A stretch of DNA of 64,000 nucleotides from Caballeronia megalochromosomata (GTDB lineage: Bacteria; Pseudomonadota; Gammaproteobacteria; Burkholderiales; Burkholderiaceae). This document shows positions 37,947 to 46,985 of this stretch, piece by piece. The position numbers and the translations under genes are program-made. How positions within the stretch are numbered: the first letter of the stretch is position 1; each line of letters starts with the position of its first letter. The notes below the pieces were generated by a model. The model was not told where the DNA came from. It worked only from the letters and a program-made list of their open reading frames with translations, and searched no databases. The stretch lies in NCBI GenBank assembly GCA_001580565.1, contig LRBF01000131.1, positions 1-64,000 on the forward strand. The letters run 5' to 3'.

Positions 37947-38623
37947 GGGCTTCTCCTGGTTAATTGGGAACGCTAAGCGTCCTTTCTGAAGCGCAATTGA
38001 TATGCCCGCGACGCTCGGCAGACAGATCCAACAATAGCGAACTGAGACACCGCCCGTGTACAACCTGCCTCAGGCACTTCCTAGCTCCCATTACGAGAGA
38101 GAGCGCGGTACTCGAAATGCTGGAGGTTCCCGAACCAAACCAATGAATTTCGCTTGACAAAGGATCAGATCCTTTTGATTCCGATTGGATCCTGTCCATC
38201 TTTGATGGAGCCTTCTCCCATACCGACGGCCGACTGGCGAAACGAAGAGTCAGACTGCGACGAGTCAGAGTGTGAAGAGCGCGTGAGCGGACGAGACTGT
38301 CGAAGCGCGGACTGGCGGGATAGCTGCAGCTACGCGCAAACCACTTCGCCTACTTTGCGCATTCGTCATGCCTAGGAAACGCGCGTTCAGGCCGTCCTTC
38401 GAGAACGTGGAAGTCTGATCGACCTTTTCCGCACCTTGCGCGAAAGCAACCAAACTATCATCGCGCCCGTGTAACGCGCGCAAATTTCCAGGGGTGGTGC
38501 GTCACGACTCTTTTCAAATGCATTTCGTCGACGGACGCGAACTTCGGCAGCTTTTGGACCAATTCGGCATTGACTTGGTGCGAAGAAGAATTCTTAGTTC
38601 GTTTGCCGACGAATACGCGCCTA
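37947..38623. other. Intergenic region
   Basis: No gene recognised in about 680 bp between the YciE-like and DUF883 genes. Small frames are arginine/serine-rich and lack ribosome sites. Confidence 0.4.
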
Positions 38624-38929
38624 CTAATACTGGTCGCTACCGCGATACCGCTTAGGGTACGACCGTGGGGGCGTTGAATTTGCGGTTGCCCATATTGCGC
38701 CCAGTAAAAAGCCTAAACCAGCGGTGATAGCAAGAGCGGTGAACGGGCTGTCAACTGTCTTGTTCCGCACGATTTCTGTCGTGTCGGCGTAAAGCTGCTG
38801 CGCCTTCCCGCCGAGTTCGCGCGCCTTATCGACCGCTTGCGTGCCAGTCTCGCCCATCAAGTCGCCGGCAGCGTCGTGCGCCTTGTCGGCAATCTCCTTG
38901 ACGGTTTGTCCTACACTATTCGAGTCCAT
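38624..38929 (-). CDS. YqjD/ElaB-type (DUF883) protein
   Basis: A protein of 101 residues: an amphipathic helical N-terminus (VKEIADKAHDAAGDL, ARELGGKAQQLYADTTEIV) and a single C-terminal membrane helix (LAITAGLGFLLGAIWATA). This is the tail-anchored layout of YqjD/ElaB, inner-membrane proteins that can bind ribosomes in stationary phase. CAGGAG precedes the ATG. Confidence 0.75.
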   Translation of the reverse strand: MDSNSVGQTVKEIADKAHDAAGDLMGETGTQAVDKARELGGKAQQLYADTTEIVRNKTVDSPFTALAITAGLGFLLGAIWATANSTPPRSYPKRYRGSDQY

Positions 38930-39588
38930 TTCTGCTCCTGTTTACGTTTGACCGATGCGGCGGAACTGTGTGTTTAATTGGTTGCCCGCCACCGCTTCCA
39001 TATCGTGCAAGTAGTGTTCCCGCGAGACGGGCCGATCATCAGCCTTCCGGACAAGCAGCCAAGGCCTTCCGTCAGGCGCGTGCTGTGTGGCTTGTCAGTC
39101 CGCAGCGAAATCACAACTTTTCGCATGTAACGTTTAGCGGCGTAAATTCGCGGGCTGATGAAGTGCTCCGCCTTCCGTCGTGCGGGCCCAACGCAACGTT
39201 GCTGGATTGCCCGTCGACCGGACGAGGACAACTCCCGGAACCGATGACCGTATTTCCGCCTGAATCGGAATGTCGATGTATTGCGCTACCGTTATTCGTA
39301 AGTGTTTTTCTTTGCCTCTGCGCCGAGGGTAAACGCGGGTACGATGAAGTTGAAACCGAAACGTCTCAAGCCGGGATCAACGCCGTTAAAAAAGCAAATC
39401 GATGCCTAATCGAATTTGCTTTTGATTCCAACATCCTCGACAGCTGTAGTCCAACCTGATTTCCAAGAATTCTTAGAATTTGGCTTCGCCGAGGGAAAGC
39501 AATTTGAGTTTCGTTTATCCAACCGATAGTTGGTCATTGCCCCTCCGCACTTGGCGTTTACCCAAACCCTACGAAATAAAAGAGTCCA
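38930..39588. other. Intergenic region
   Basis: Nothing recognised in this 660-bp divergent region, apart from lower-GC sequence in the last 200 bases that probably carries the promoter for the esterase at 39589. Confidence 0.4.
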
Positions 39589-40644
39589 ATGAAAAATACT
39601 AACGCAACAGCCGCACTACACAATTCGAGCCATCCACACTTTGAGCGCCCATCCGAACCCGTCATCGGCTTATTTGTGCCCGCCATTGCGAGCAACGATT
39701 CGGTCAAAGTCGCGGATCTCGATTTTTCCGGGCCGGAAGCACAAAACAAAGCCGCTCGCGGTTCGCAATGGCTCTCGGGTCAGTTTTCTCACCCGACGGG
39801 CGTGCACGATTTCAAGGTCTACGTTCCCGCGAGTTATCGAGGGGCACCCACCTCCCTAATCGTCATGCTCCACGGCGCAAGCCAGGACGCCGATGACTTT
39901 GCACGCGGCACCGGAATGAATCAGGCCGCTGAAACCGGTGGTTATATTGTCGTGTATCCCGAGCAGGGAGCGAGCGCCAACATGTTCCGATGTTGGAATT
40001 GGTTTCGGCCGGAAGATCAGGTCCGCGATTCCGGCGAAACCTCGATCATCGCGGGAATCACACACGAGGTGATGGCGTCGTACGAAATCGACCCGAGCCG
40101 CGTTTTCATCGCCGGGATGTCAGCGGGTGCAGCGATGGCAGTCAACCTGGCGGTGACGCATCCCGATCTCTATGCGGCCGCCGGGATTCATTCCGGGTTG
40201 GCGTTCGGCGTTGCGGACGAAGCGTTTTCCGCGATGGCGGCAATGAAGATGGGAACCTACGCCGCCCAATTGAGCGCCGCGCGAGAAGCACTGGGCGTGG
40301 GTCGCTCAGTGCCGCTTATCGTCTTCCATGGCGACCAGGATACGACGGTGCACCCGCAGAACGCGGAGGTGCTGATGCAGATGCATCGGAATCTGATGCT
40401 CGGCACCGACGATTCAAGCGCATTAGTAACCACGGAATTCGGACAGGTCGAGCAAGGCTATCCCTACACCCGCAATACGTTTCGTCGAAGCGACGGCGAG
40501 GTCTTTGGCGAACAGTGGCTGATTCATGGGCTGGGTCACGCCTGGTCGGGCGGCGATCCGAACGCCACGCATACCGACGCCCGCGGACCGCAGGCTGCGC
40601 GAGAGATGATGCGTTTTTTCGAAGCGATTGCGAACGCACGATAG
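39589..40644 (+). CDS. PHB-depolymerase-family esterase (first copy)
   Basis: A protein of 351 residues. After a 65-residue lead comes an alpha/beta hydrolase of the short-chain PHB depolymerase/feruloyl esterase family: YVPASYRGAP, LHGASQDADDF, the nucleophile motif GMSAGAAMA, and a C-terminal HGLGHAWSGG histidine with FHGDQD as the acidic residue. It probably hydrolyses polyhydroxybutyrate or its oligomers. No signal peptide is evident, suggesting intracellular granules. The ribosome site is weak. A phasin gene follows 250 bp downstream. Confidence 0.85.
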   Translation: MKNTNATAALHNSSHPHFERPSEPVIGLFVPAIASNDSVKVADLDFSGPEAQNKAARGSQWLSGQFSHPTGVHDFKVYVPASYRGAPTSLIVMLHGASQDADDFARGTGMNQAAETGGYIVVYPEQGASANMFRCWNWFRPEDQVRDSGETSIIAGITHEVMASYEIDPSRVFIAGMSAGAAMAVNLAVTHPDLYAAAGIHSGLAFGVADEAFSAMAAMKMGTYAAQLSAAREALGVGRSVPLIVFHGDQDTTVHPQNAEVLMQMHRNLMLGTDDSSALVTTEFGQVEQGYPYTRNTFRRSDGEVFGEQWLIHGLGHAWSGGDPNATHTDARGPQAAREMMRFFEAIANAR

Positions 40645-40782
40645 ATAAGCCCGCAGCCCTATTTAAGAGGCGGCACTTAGCCGATTAAACTGGTCGTTTA
40701 TACCTTTTTAGATTGACCAGAGGCGCAAATAAAAAGGGGCGGCGTAAAAAATACGAGCGCTTTGGGATAAATGAAATAAGCC

Positions 40783-40810
40783 TTGACGCTCGATTTCAAT
40801 GCTGTAGATT
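40783..40810 (+). promoter_or_regulatory. Likely phasin promoter
   Basis: TTGACG (40783-40788), 16-bp spacer, TAGATT (40805-40810), 83 bp before the phasin ATG. A TGC-rich stretch at 40822-40833 just downstream resembles sites bound by PhaR-type repressors of phasin genes; that part is a guess. Confidence 0.5.
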
Positions 40811-40892
40811 GACTCTCACTGTGCGGTGCAGCAACAAATTATCCGCATATTCCAGAATCTCAAACCCGTATAAAAAATTTAACGGAGCATCT

Positions 40893-41459
40893 ATGTTCTT
40901 ATTTTCCCCGCAGCAAATGGCAGTTTTTCAGAAAGCCCGATTCCAGGCGTGGATGAGCTTGACCGATAAGTACATGGACGGCTTTCAAAAACTGACGCAA
41001 TTAAATGTGCAAACGATCAGAACGCTCATTTCCGAAAACGAGAGTGTTACCCAGCCGGCAAGTGAAAATGCAGGCGACGTGAGCGAATGGCAATCGAAAA
41101 TGCTAACGCAAGTGCCGGAAAAAGCGGCGTCGTATCGTCGGCACTTTCACGCGATTGTCTCGGCAACAGGCGAACAGGTGGCGCGAGAGGCGCAAAATCA
41201 GCTCGCATCGTATGGCGGTCACATGAATGATATGTTCAAGACTGCGGTCGATCACGCTTCTGAGGCGTCGGAAAAGGCTGCTGTGGCTTTGGAGACGAAC
41301 CTGAAGGAAGCGACCATGGCCTCCGTCGAAGCGACGGCTAACGCGGCAGATTCGTTCGCGAAAGAAACTCAGTCCAATGTCTCGGCCGCGAGCAACGCCG
41401 TGAAGAGCGGTGCGGATACCGCCACGCAGTCGATGAACAAGCCGAATCAAAAGCATTAA
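40893..41459 (+). CDS. phaP: Phasin
   Basis: A protein of 188 residues, the usual phasin length. The N-terminal helices (FSPQQMAVFQKARFQAWMSL, DGFQKLTQLNVQTIRTLI) match the phasin_2 family that coats polyhydroxyalkanoate granules. The C-terminal 60 residues are alanine-rich and resemble amphipathic or coiled repeats. CGGAG precedes the ATG, a promoter lies 83 bp upstream and a terminator 44 bp downstream, so it is probably monocistronic. Confidence 0.88.
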   Translation: MFLFSPQQMAVFQKARFQAWMSLTDKYMDGFQKLTQLNVQTIRTLISENESVTQPASENAGDVSEWQSKMLTQVPEKAASYRRHFHAIVSATGEQVAREAQNQLASYGGHMNDMFKTAVDHASEASEKAAVALETNLKEATMASVEATANAADSFAKETQSNVSAASNAVKSGADTATQSMNKPNQKH

Positions 41460-41502
41460 ACTTCTGCGTCCAGCTGTTCGAAGCGAACCGCGGCAATGTG
41501 AA

Positions 41503-41530
41503 GAAAAGACCCGCTTTCGAGCGGGTCTTT
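41503..41530 (+). terminator. Rho-independent terminator after the phasin
   Basis: GACCCGC and GCGGGTC form a 7-bp GC-rich stem, extended by AAA/TTT, around a TTTCGA loop, ending in a short T run. Confidence 0.8.
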
Positions 41531-41841
41531 GCATGCTGAACTCCGGGCGGCAATGCAGTCGACCTGCGCGTGACCGCGCGCTGTTCCAGCTCTTTGAAAC
41601 ATCCCCTCTGCTCGAACATTTCTGGTGCAACGCCGACCATTGCGCCATGGGCAATTCGTTCCTGGTAGCCCCATGCCCTGGGCGGATCTAGCTTATTTGC
41701 GCTCATCCACGTGCGAAAACCCGCAGATTAGGCTTCGCCCCGTCCGCCGAGCCACTTGGGAATAGCCATTGCGCTTGTACCTCGAACTCCACACGCGAAA
41801 ATATCGTGTGTTTCGGGTTCCTACCTTTTTTGGATTCTATA

Positions 41842-42558
41842 ATGCGCCTTCTCACTACACAACACGGTCTTCCCCGCATTTCCTGGGGTTCCGTCATCGC
41901 AGGGGTCATCCTCTCCCTCATCGCCTATCTGATTTTCACGGTGCTCGGGACCGCAATTGGCGCATCTGTCTTGTCGCCGCTTACTCAGCCCGATCCGTCG
42001 CGCGGCTTCGCCTTCGGTTCCGGCGCTTACATGATCGTGATGACGGTGATAGCGGTCTTCGTTGGTTCCTATTTCGCCGGCCGCTGCGCGCCCGTGCTGG
42101 GCTGGCTTCACGGCCTCCTCGCCTGGGCGGTGATGATCATCGTGATGGCGTATGGCGCAACATCGCTTATAGGAAGCGCCGTCAACGCTGCGGGCAGCGT
42201 TGCATCGACGGGAGCAACGGTAGCAGCCGCAGCGAGTCCGTCCGCAGCCAGCGGGACGATGATGGGTACCCTCAAAGCACAGGTCCAGGGCGCGGTGGCA
42301 TCGGCGACAGCGATGGCCTCCAGCCCGCAAGCGGAAGCCGATACACGCCAGGCCGCCGATACGGCAGCACGCGGCGTTGCTCGTGCCTCTTGGTTTTCGT
42401 TTGCAGCGCTCGTGGTCGGGGCGATCATCGCCATCGTCTCCGGCGGCGCGGGCTTTCGTCATCAGCCGCCGTTCGAGGACGCCGGCGGAGCCGCATACGA
42501 TGGCGACGCCGGTCGGTCGCCGAAGCGCACCATGCCGAGCAATCGTCCCGCGCACTGA
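41842..42558 (+). CDS. Hypothetical membrane protein
   Basis: A protein of 238 residues with two N-terminal membrane helices (WGSVIAGVILSLIAYLIF, AYMIVMTVIAVFVGSYFAG), a third at WAVMIIVMAYGATSLIGSA, an alanine/serine-rich low-complexity middle (ASTGATVAAAASPSAASGT) and a fourth helix near residue 195, with a polar tail. It resembles widespread proteobacterial membrane proteins of unknown function. A broken paralogous copy is at 32254-32482. Confidence 0.7.
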   Translation: MRLLTTQHGLPRISWGSVIAGVILSLIAYLIFTVLGTAIGASVLSPLTQPDPSRGFAFGSGAYMIVMTVIAVFVGSYFAGRCAPVLGWLHGLLAWAVMIIVMAYGATSLIGSAVNAAGSVASTGATVAAAASPSAASGTMMGTLKAQVQGAVASATAMASSPQAEADTRQAADTAARGVARASWFSFAALVVGAIIAIVSGGAGFRHQPPFEDAGGAAYDGDAGRSPKRTMPSNRPAH

Positions 42559-42716
42559 ACGACACATTTCGCGAAGCGGAGCACAGGCATGAGTAGTGAC
42601 AACGGAGCGGCGCCAAGTATCGACGACGAGTCGGCCACGCTAATCGCGAGTGAGGAACGGCTCGCGCTCTCAGCCTGTAAAGAGGAAACCGGCGCGGTTC
42701 GCGTTCGAACCAGTAC

Positions 42717-43556
42717 CTATACCGAGCTGCGGGAGCTTCCCGTTGTCTTGCATAGCAGCGCCGTGCAGATAGAACACGAGATCAGCTGTCGCAGGGCCAT
42801 GCGACGGGACAGCCTGCGCTGAATGGTGCCGTGCTTATAACGACTGAAATCGATATTGCAGGCATTTCGCAGGAGCCGAAAGATCGAGCGCAAACTCGTC
42901 TCAGAAGACTCGCCCTGTGGATCTACCTCGGCAATCTGTGGTCGACGCACATGGGGATGCCGTCCCAAGTTCATCAATTCTTTCGCGATTTCACGGGGTG
43001 AGAGAACGCGGTCGGCGCCACCCATCGCGATCGCTGCATGGGGCATGCTGCTGTATTGCGCTGAGGCCTCGTCCTGAGCGAACGTAATACCACCTTCTTG
43101 CTGAACAGCGTTCAGACCCAGGGCGCCGTCGGATCCGCTGCCAGAAAGGACCACGCCAATGGCCCTGAAACCTTGATCACTCGCCAGCGAACTGAGCAAG
43201 TCGTCGATCGGCATTGGCGGTCCGAGCGTTCCGTCACGCGGCCGCAGGCGGATCCGACGTTGTTCAACGAGCATGCTCGCGTTGGGAGGAATGACGTACA
43301 GGTGGTCCGCTTCGACAGCCATCCCGTCGACGGCCTCCACCACCGGCATGGATACTCTCTCACGCAAGATTTCGGGTAGCAGGCTTCGACGGGAGGGATC
43401 CAGATGCTGTACCACCAGAAATGCCATCCCACTGACTGCAGGAATTTCCGCCATCAGTTCGAAAATCGCTTCTAGCCCGCCCGCCGACGCACCGACGCCT
43501 ACCAGTGGGTAAACCGGCGACGTCGCTTTGTTAGCGGCTGTTGCAGGATCGATCAC
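42717..43556 (-). pseudogene. CheB-CheR hybrid, CheR part truncated
   Basis: The CheB methylesterase domain is complete: GVGASAGGLEAI (catalytic Ser), VVQHLDPS (His) and SGSGSDGALG (Asp). It is followed by the first 30 residues of a CheR domain (IFRLLRNACNIDFSRYKHGTIQRRLSRR). At about 42805 similarity ends and 30 unrelated residues lead to a stop; the methyltransferase core and the usual PAS/kinase part of such hybrids are missing. The probable start is GTG at 43556 with GGAG before it; a TTG at 43598 directly follows a stop codon. No other chemotaxis gene is near. The methylesterase might still fold. Confidence 0.75.
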
Positions 43557-43685
43557 TTCGTCTCCAGTGATGCAGATAATCGGTTCGCCGCTGCTCAACT
43601 AGGGACGCCGAAAATCGCATGCTAGTCATGTGTTCGAGCATGGCGGCATCGGCCTTGGCGCACTGTCGTGCAACGGACCCGGCGG

Positions 43686-43925
43686 TCAGCGCTTCTCGCG
43701 ACCGTTTGCGCGCCGCGGCTTACCGCTCTCTGCCCGATTACGCGCTTCTTCCTGCTCGATCAACGCGGCCAGTGCTTGCCGGATAATCCAGCCACGGGAG
43801 CGGTCAAGTCGAGCGGCAACCTCATCGACCTGCACTGCGAGAGGGAGAGGGACGTGAGCGGTATCACGCGGGGCGTCACATCGGACATTGCGTTCCCCTT
43901 GTTTTGGGCGGTGAGATGCGAGCAA
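43686..43925 (-). CDS. Ribbon-helix-helix (CopG-like) protein, probably frameshifted
   Basis: The segment TAHVPLPLAVQVDEVAARLDRSRGWIIRQALAALIEQEE is the ribbon-helix-helix DNA-binding fold of CopG/antitoxin type. The natural N-terminus seems to be MSDVTPR, which lies in a different frame just upstream (ATG at about 43886); a lost base would explain this. The C-terminal toxin-binding tail is replaced by a basic stretch. No toxin gene is visible next to it. Confidence 0.5.
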   Translation of the reverse strand: MLASHRPKQGERNVRCDAPRDTAHVPLPLAVQVDEVAARLDRSRGWIIRQALAALIEQEEARNRAESGKPRRANGREKR

Positions 43926-44392
43926 AAGGCAAAGCCTTCAACCAACTGCCGACAGCCAATTCTCTGCGCGTTGTCCACGCAGACGATTGTAGGCGGCCCA
44001 ATCGCGACGATTCGAACTGATTCGGCGCTGACCATTTATTCGATGAGTCGAGGCAGAAATCGATCTTGCGATACGTGGAGCTAGAATCGCGCCATGTCTT
44101 GGAGCGGCGTGAGCTCATATGGGTATGGACAATTTCGTGGTGGCCGGGACAGAGGCGGACCTCTTTGATCCGATCTACCGCCCACTTCCCATTTTGACTG
44201 GCCGGCAGGCCGGATTCTGGCGGCGGACCGATTGGATCCGTCATCTCCGACCGTTTCCTGCGTTTGCTTTGCCCCTCAAAAGCCCCTTCGCGGCCGCGCT
44301 TGACGCAATGTGTCAACCTCCCAACACCAGACATGGCGCTTTCGATTGCACGCAAGGGTAAATCCGCCGTCGCTTTGGGCAGCCTGATCCGC
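43926..44392. other. Intergenic region
   Basis: No gene supported. A long minus-strand frame (43876-44499) overlaps neighbours and shows no family resemblance. Confidence 0.4.
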
Positions 44393-45475
44393 TCAATGGC
44401 CGCGCGGATGGGCGAGGAAGAAGCGCACCATCTCCGCGCTGGCGTTCGGTCCGGAGGGATCAGTGTAAGAGCCTCGCGGACTGCCACCTGACCAGGCATG
44501 CGGTGCGCCGTGGATGGTCCATAACTCCGCAGGCACCCCGTCCGACGACTTCAGATGGAGGACAGTTTGCTTGCGAGCGCCCGCCGGCTCGGCTGACGCC
44601 TGGCCAGCTGCCGACCCGTTCGTGCTGAACCCGCGTACAAGGTCTTTACCATTGGTAGGATGCACGGTCGTATCTGCATCGCCATGAAACACGATCAGCG
44701 GGCACTTCGGCGCTTGTACCGCGCGCGACTGTGTGCGGCTTTTGCCGCCCCGCATGGCGGCGAGCGCGGACGGCAAATCGTGCGCGCATGCGACAGGGAG
44801 CCCCGAATGGACCCCTGCCGCGGCGTAAAGGTCCGGATAGCTTTGCGCCATGATTGCCGCCATCGCGCCACCTGCCGACAATCCTGCGATATACACGCGA
44901 TTCGAATCCACGTTGTGGCCCGCCATTACCTTCCGCGTGATGCCCGCTATCAATGACGGCTCGCCGCTCTCGCGAGTTTGATCGGTGGGCTTGAACCAGT
45001 TCCAGCATTTGGACGGATTCGCGCCTTGCGGCTGGATCGGATACACGACGATGCAACCATGTTGCTCGGCCAGCGAGTTCATCTGCGTGCCCGCTGCGAA
45101 ATCGTCCGCGTCCTGTGTGCAACCGTGCAGCATCACGATGAGCGGCAGCGGCTCATTGCGGTATCCGCTCGGCACATAAAGTTTGTAATTGCGCTGGCCA
45201 GCGGCGCCGGAGTAAGTGCGCGTGCTGAAGTGCCCACGATCTTCGGCTTCGGGTTTGCTTCTGCGTGGGTGGGCTCGGCCAAACTTTTGCAAGATGTCGG
45301 CAACGTGCGCCGCGCGTGGTTCGGCAGCCCTCGTCTCCTGCGATGTCGGCGCTGCGCTTGCGGGAGCGCCGCGCAAGGCGCGCTGAATCACCTCCGTGGC
45401 GGCGGCGGGATCGCTCTCACGAAAGTGCGCGAATGCTTCCTTCATCGAGTCTAAAAAACCTTCATTGAGTTTCAT
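44393..45475 (-). CDS. PHB-depolymerase-family esterase (second copy)
   Basis: A protein of 360 residues. After about 90 variable residues comes the depolymerase fold: YVPSGYRNEPLPLIVMLHG, TQDADDF, nucleophile motif GLSAGGAMA, acidic FHGDADTTV and histidine HGAPHAWSGG. It is clearly homologous to the enzyme at 39589. The start at 45475 (MKLNEGFLDSMKEAF) is the conserved N-terminus in relatives. It lies 35 bp after a ribbon-helix-helix gene, a pairing common in Burkholderia, and probably shares its transcript. Confidence 0.87.
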   Translation of the reverse strand: MKLNEGFLDSMKEAFAHFRESDPAAATEVIQRALRGAPASAAPTSQETRAAEPRAAHVADILQKFGRAHPRRSKPEAEDRGHFSTRTYSGAAGQRNYKLYVPSGYRNEPLPLIVMLHGCTQDADDFAAGTQMNSLAEQHGCIVVYPIQPQGANPSKCWNWFKPTDQTRESGEPSLIAGITRKVMAGHNVDSNRVYIAGLSAGGAMAAIMAQSYPDLYAAAGVHSGLPVACAHDLPSALAAMRGGKSRTQSRAVQAPKCPLIVFHGDADTTVHPTNGKDLVRGFSTNGSAAGQASAEPAGARKQTVLHLKSSDGVPAELWTIHGAPHAWSGGSPRGSYTDPSGPNASAEMVRFFLAHPRGH

Positions 45476-45509
45476 CGTATTTACCGTTTGTATAGGGTTC
45501 GGTGCGGCA

Positions 45510-45935
45510 CTAGCGGATTCGATCCGCCAACGCCGCTTTGACAGCCGCCGATGCATGCAATGCGCCGCGCACAAGGATCGAGTCGATCGTTGCAAGAGCA
45601 AGTTCGGGTGAGACGTCGTTGGCGATGCTCGCTAATCCGAGCACCTGGATATTGAGGCGCTCGTTCGCCGCGCGCACCGCTTCGAGATCCCGCTTTGAAA
45701 AATACTGAAGGCCCAGCACCAGTTCACGTCGCGTCACCGTTTCCTTGACGACCAGCGCGTGAACCGATAGCTGGTTGCGAATAGCCGTGCGGATCAGATC
45801 CGTCCGGTTCGAATAAAAGCCTTCCTCCACGAGCAAGTCGATCTGGCCCAAGTCGACAGGACCAAGATTGATCGTAATTTTTTCCGTTTCGCCGCCTCGG
45901 GAGCGTCCGACGTCCAAGCCTTCCTGCTTCGCCAT
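45510..45935 (-). CDS. CopG-family ribbon-helix-helix regulator
   Basis: A protein of 141 residues. The DNA-binding part is EKITINLGPVDLGQIDLLVEEGFYSNRTDLIRTAIRNQL, a ribbon-helix-helix; the C-terminal half is helical and of unknown function. The start chosen is the ATG at 45935, with AGGAAGG upstream; an in-frame ATG at 45962 has no ribosome site. It probably regulates itself and the esterase gene that follows. Confidence 0.78.
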   Translation of the reverse strand: MAKQEGLDVGRSRGGETEKITINLGPVDLGQIDLLVEEGFYSNRTDLIRTAIRNQLSVHALVVKETVTRRELVLGLQYFSKRDLEAVRAANERLNIQVLGLASIANDVSPELALATIDSILVRGALHASAAVKAALADRIR

Positions 45936-46049
45936 GGGGTGTGATTTCCTTCCTGTTGCCATCCATACAGATGGTTATAGGCTGGTTTAGCAACCCAGTC
46001 AACGGTTTTTTAATATGGGCGCCGATGTTTTTTTGAACCCGTCAGGCTC

Positions 46050-46165
46050 ATCAGGACGTCCGCGTACCGCGTGCTGTTGAGGCCCAGTTCGTCGAGCAGC
46101 AGGACTTCCGGCTTGAGCGGGTGCGCGCACGCTCGCGACGCACTGCCACAGGCCACCCGAAAGTT
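46050..46165 (-). pseudogene. ABC-transporter ATPase fragment
   Basis: Minus-strand translation shows an ABC signature (ELSGG) followed, after a frameshift, by a Walker B-like stretch (KPEVLLLDELGLNST). Only about 35 codons remain, with no Walker A. It abuts the HAD remnant on the other strand. Confidence 0.5.
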
Positions 46166-46516
46166 CGCTCGGTTAAAGCACTTCAAGGCAAACTACTTGT
46201 CGATGGTGCGGCCTTTCGCAGCGGCGCCGGAGCTCCTTGGAAAACTACGCGATGCGGGTGTGAAACTCGCCGTCGCTCCATCGGCGAAGAAGGATGAACT
46301 CGAGGTATATCTCAAGGGCGCGGCCATCGCCGATTTACTCGATGTGACGGTCTCCTCGGAAGACGTCGAGCAGTCGAAACCTGCACCGGATGTGTTCGAA
46401 GTCGCCCTGCAGAAGCATAAAGTGCCGCCCAATGGCCCAATGGCACGATCGTGATTGGCGACTCGCCCTACGACGCGCAGGCGGCGTCGAAGATTTCGTC
46501 ACTCGGGTCGGTATAG
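46166..46516 (+). pseudogene. HAD-superfamily phosphatase fragment
   Basis: The frame gives ELLGKLRDAGVKLAVAPSA, VTVSSEDVEQSKPAPDVFEVAL, the middle and third motifs of a HAD phosphatase. The N-terminal nucleophile motif (DxDGTL) is missing. An exact 8-bp tandem duplication (CCCAATGG at 46428-46435 and 46436-46443) shifts the frame; beyond it VIGDSPYDAQAASK, the Mg-binding motif, continues in the other frame to a stop at 46516. Confidence 0.75.
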
Positions 46517-46589
46517 GCGATGGCATCGACGTACCCTTTTCCCAACGATCTGTATCAGAGCGGGCCCCGTTCTTTCTCGCGCGTTGGCT

Positions 46590-46841
46590 ATCGCTTTATC
46601 TAGTGTGGCTTCGTCCGTGGACGTCCTACAACTTCTGCGATGTCGTCATTGCCGTGCGGTTCACAAACGCGTCATTGTCGACGCCGCGGTTCTTCGTACG
46701 CTTGGACCAAACGGCATGCTCCTGAACGTTGTACAAGGAAGCGTCGAGTACGAAGCGGCGCTAGTCGAAGCACAGCAGAAAGAAACTTTCGGAGATGGGG
46801 CGCCTAACAGCGGTGGCCCGTCGCGGGCGCGGCAAGCCTGA
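46590..46841 (+). pseudogene. 2-hydroxyacid dehydrogenase fragment
   Basis: The segment IVDAAVLRTLGPNGMLLNV followed by GSVEYEAALVEA is the C-terminal NAD-domain motif of D-isomer-specific 2-hydroxyacid dehydrogenases (usually LGP-G-LINVARGSVVDE-AL). The preceding strand (DVVIAV) is in another frame, and both catalytic and N-terminal parts are gone. Confidence 0.6.
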
Positions 46842-46985
46842 ATGCCCCTGATCGACCCAACTCGGCCGTTCAACTCTGGGTACTCCGAGCGTCTCGTGAC
46901 GAGGTGCAACGGCCAGTCGCTCGCCATCCCCGACGGCGCGTCGCCGGCCGCAGCCCACGTTCAACGAAAGTGCAAGGTTCGACGG

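Noticed and set aside
43876..44499. A minus-strand frame of 207 codons between the CopG-like and esterase genes
   Set aside because: Overlaps both neighbours in other frames and has no recognisable motif; Arg/Ser-rich composition is typical of a GC-rich shadow frame.
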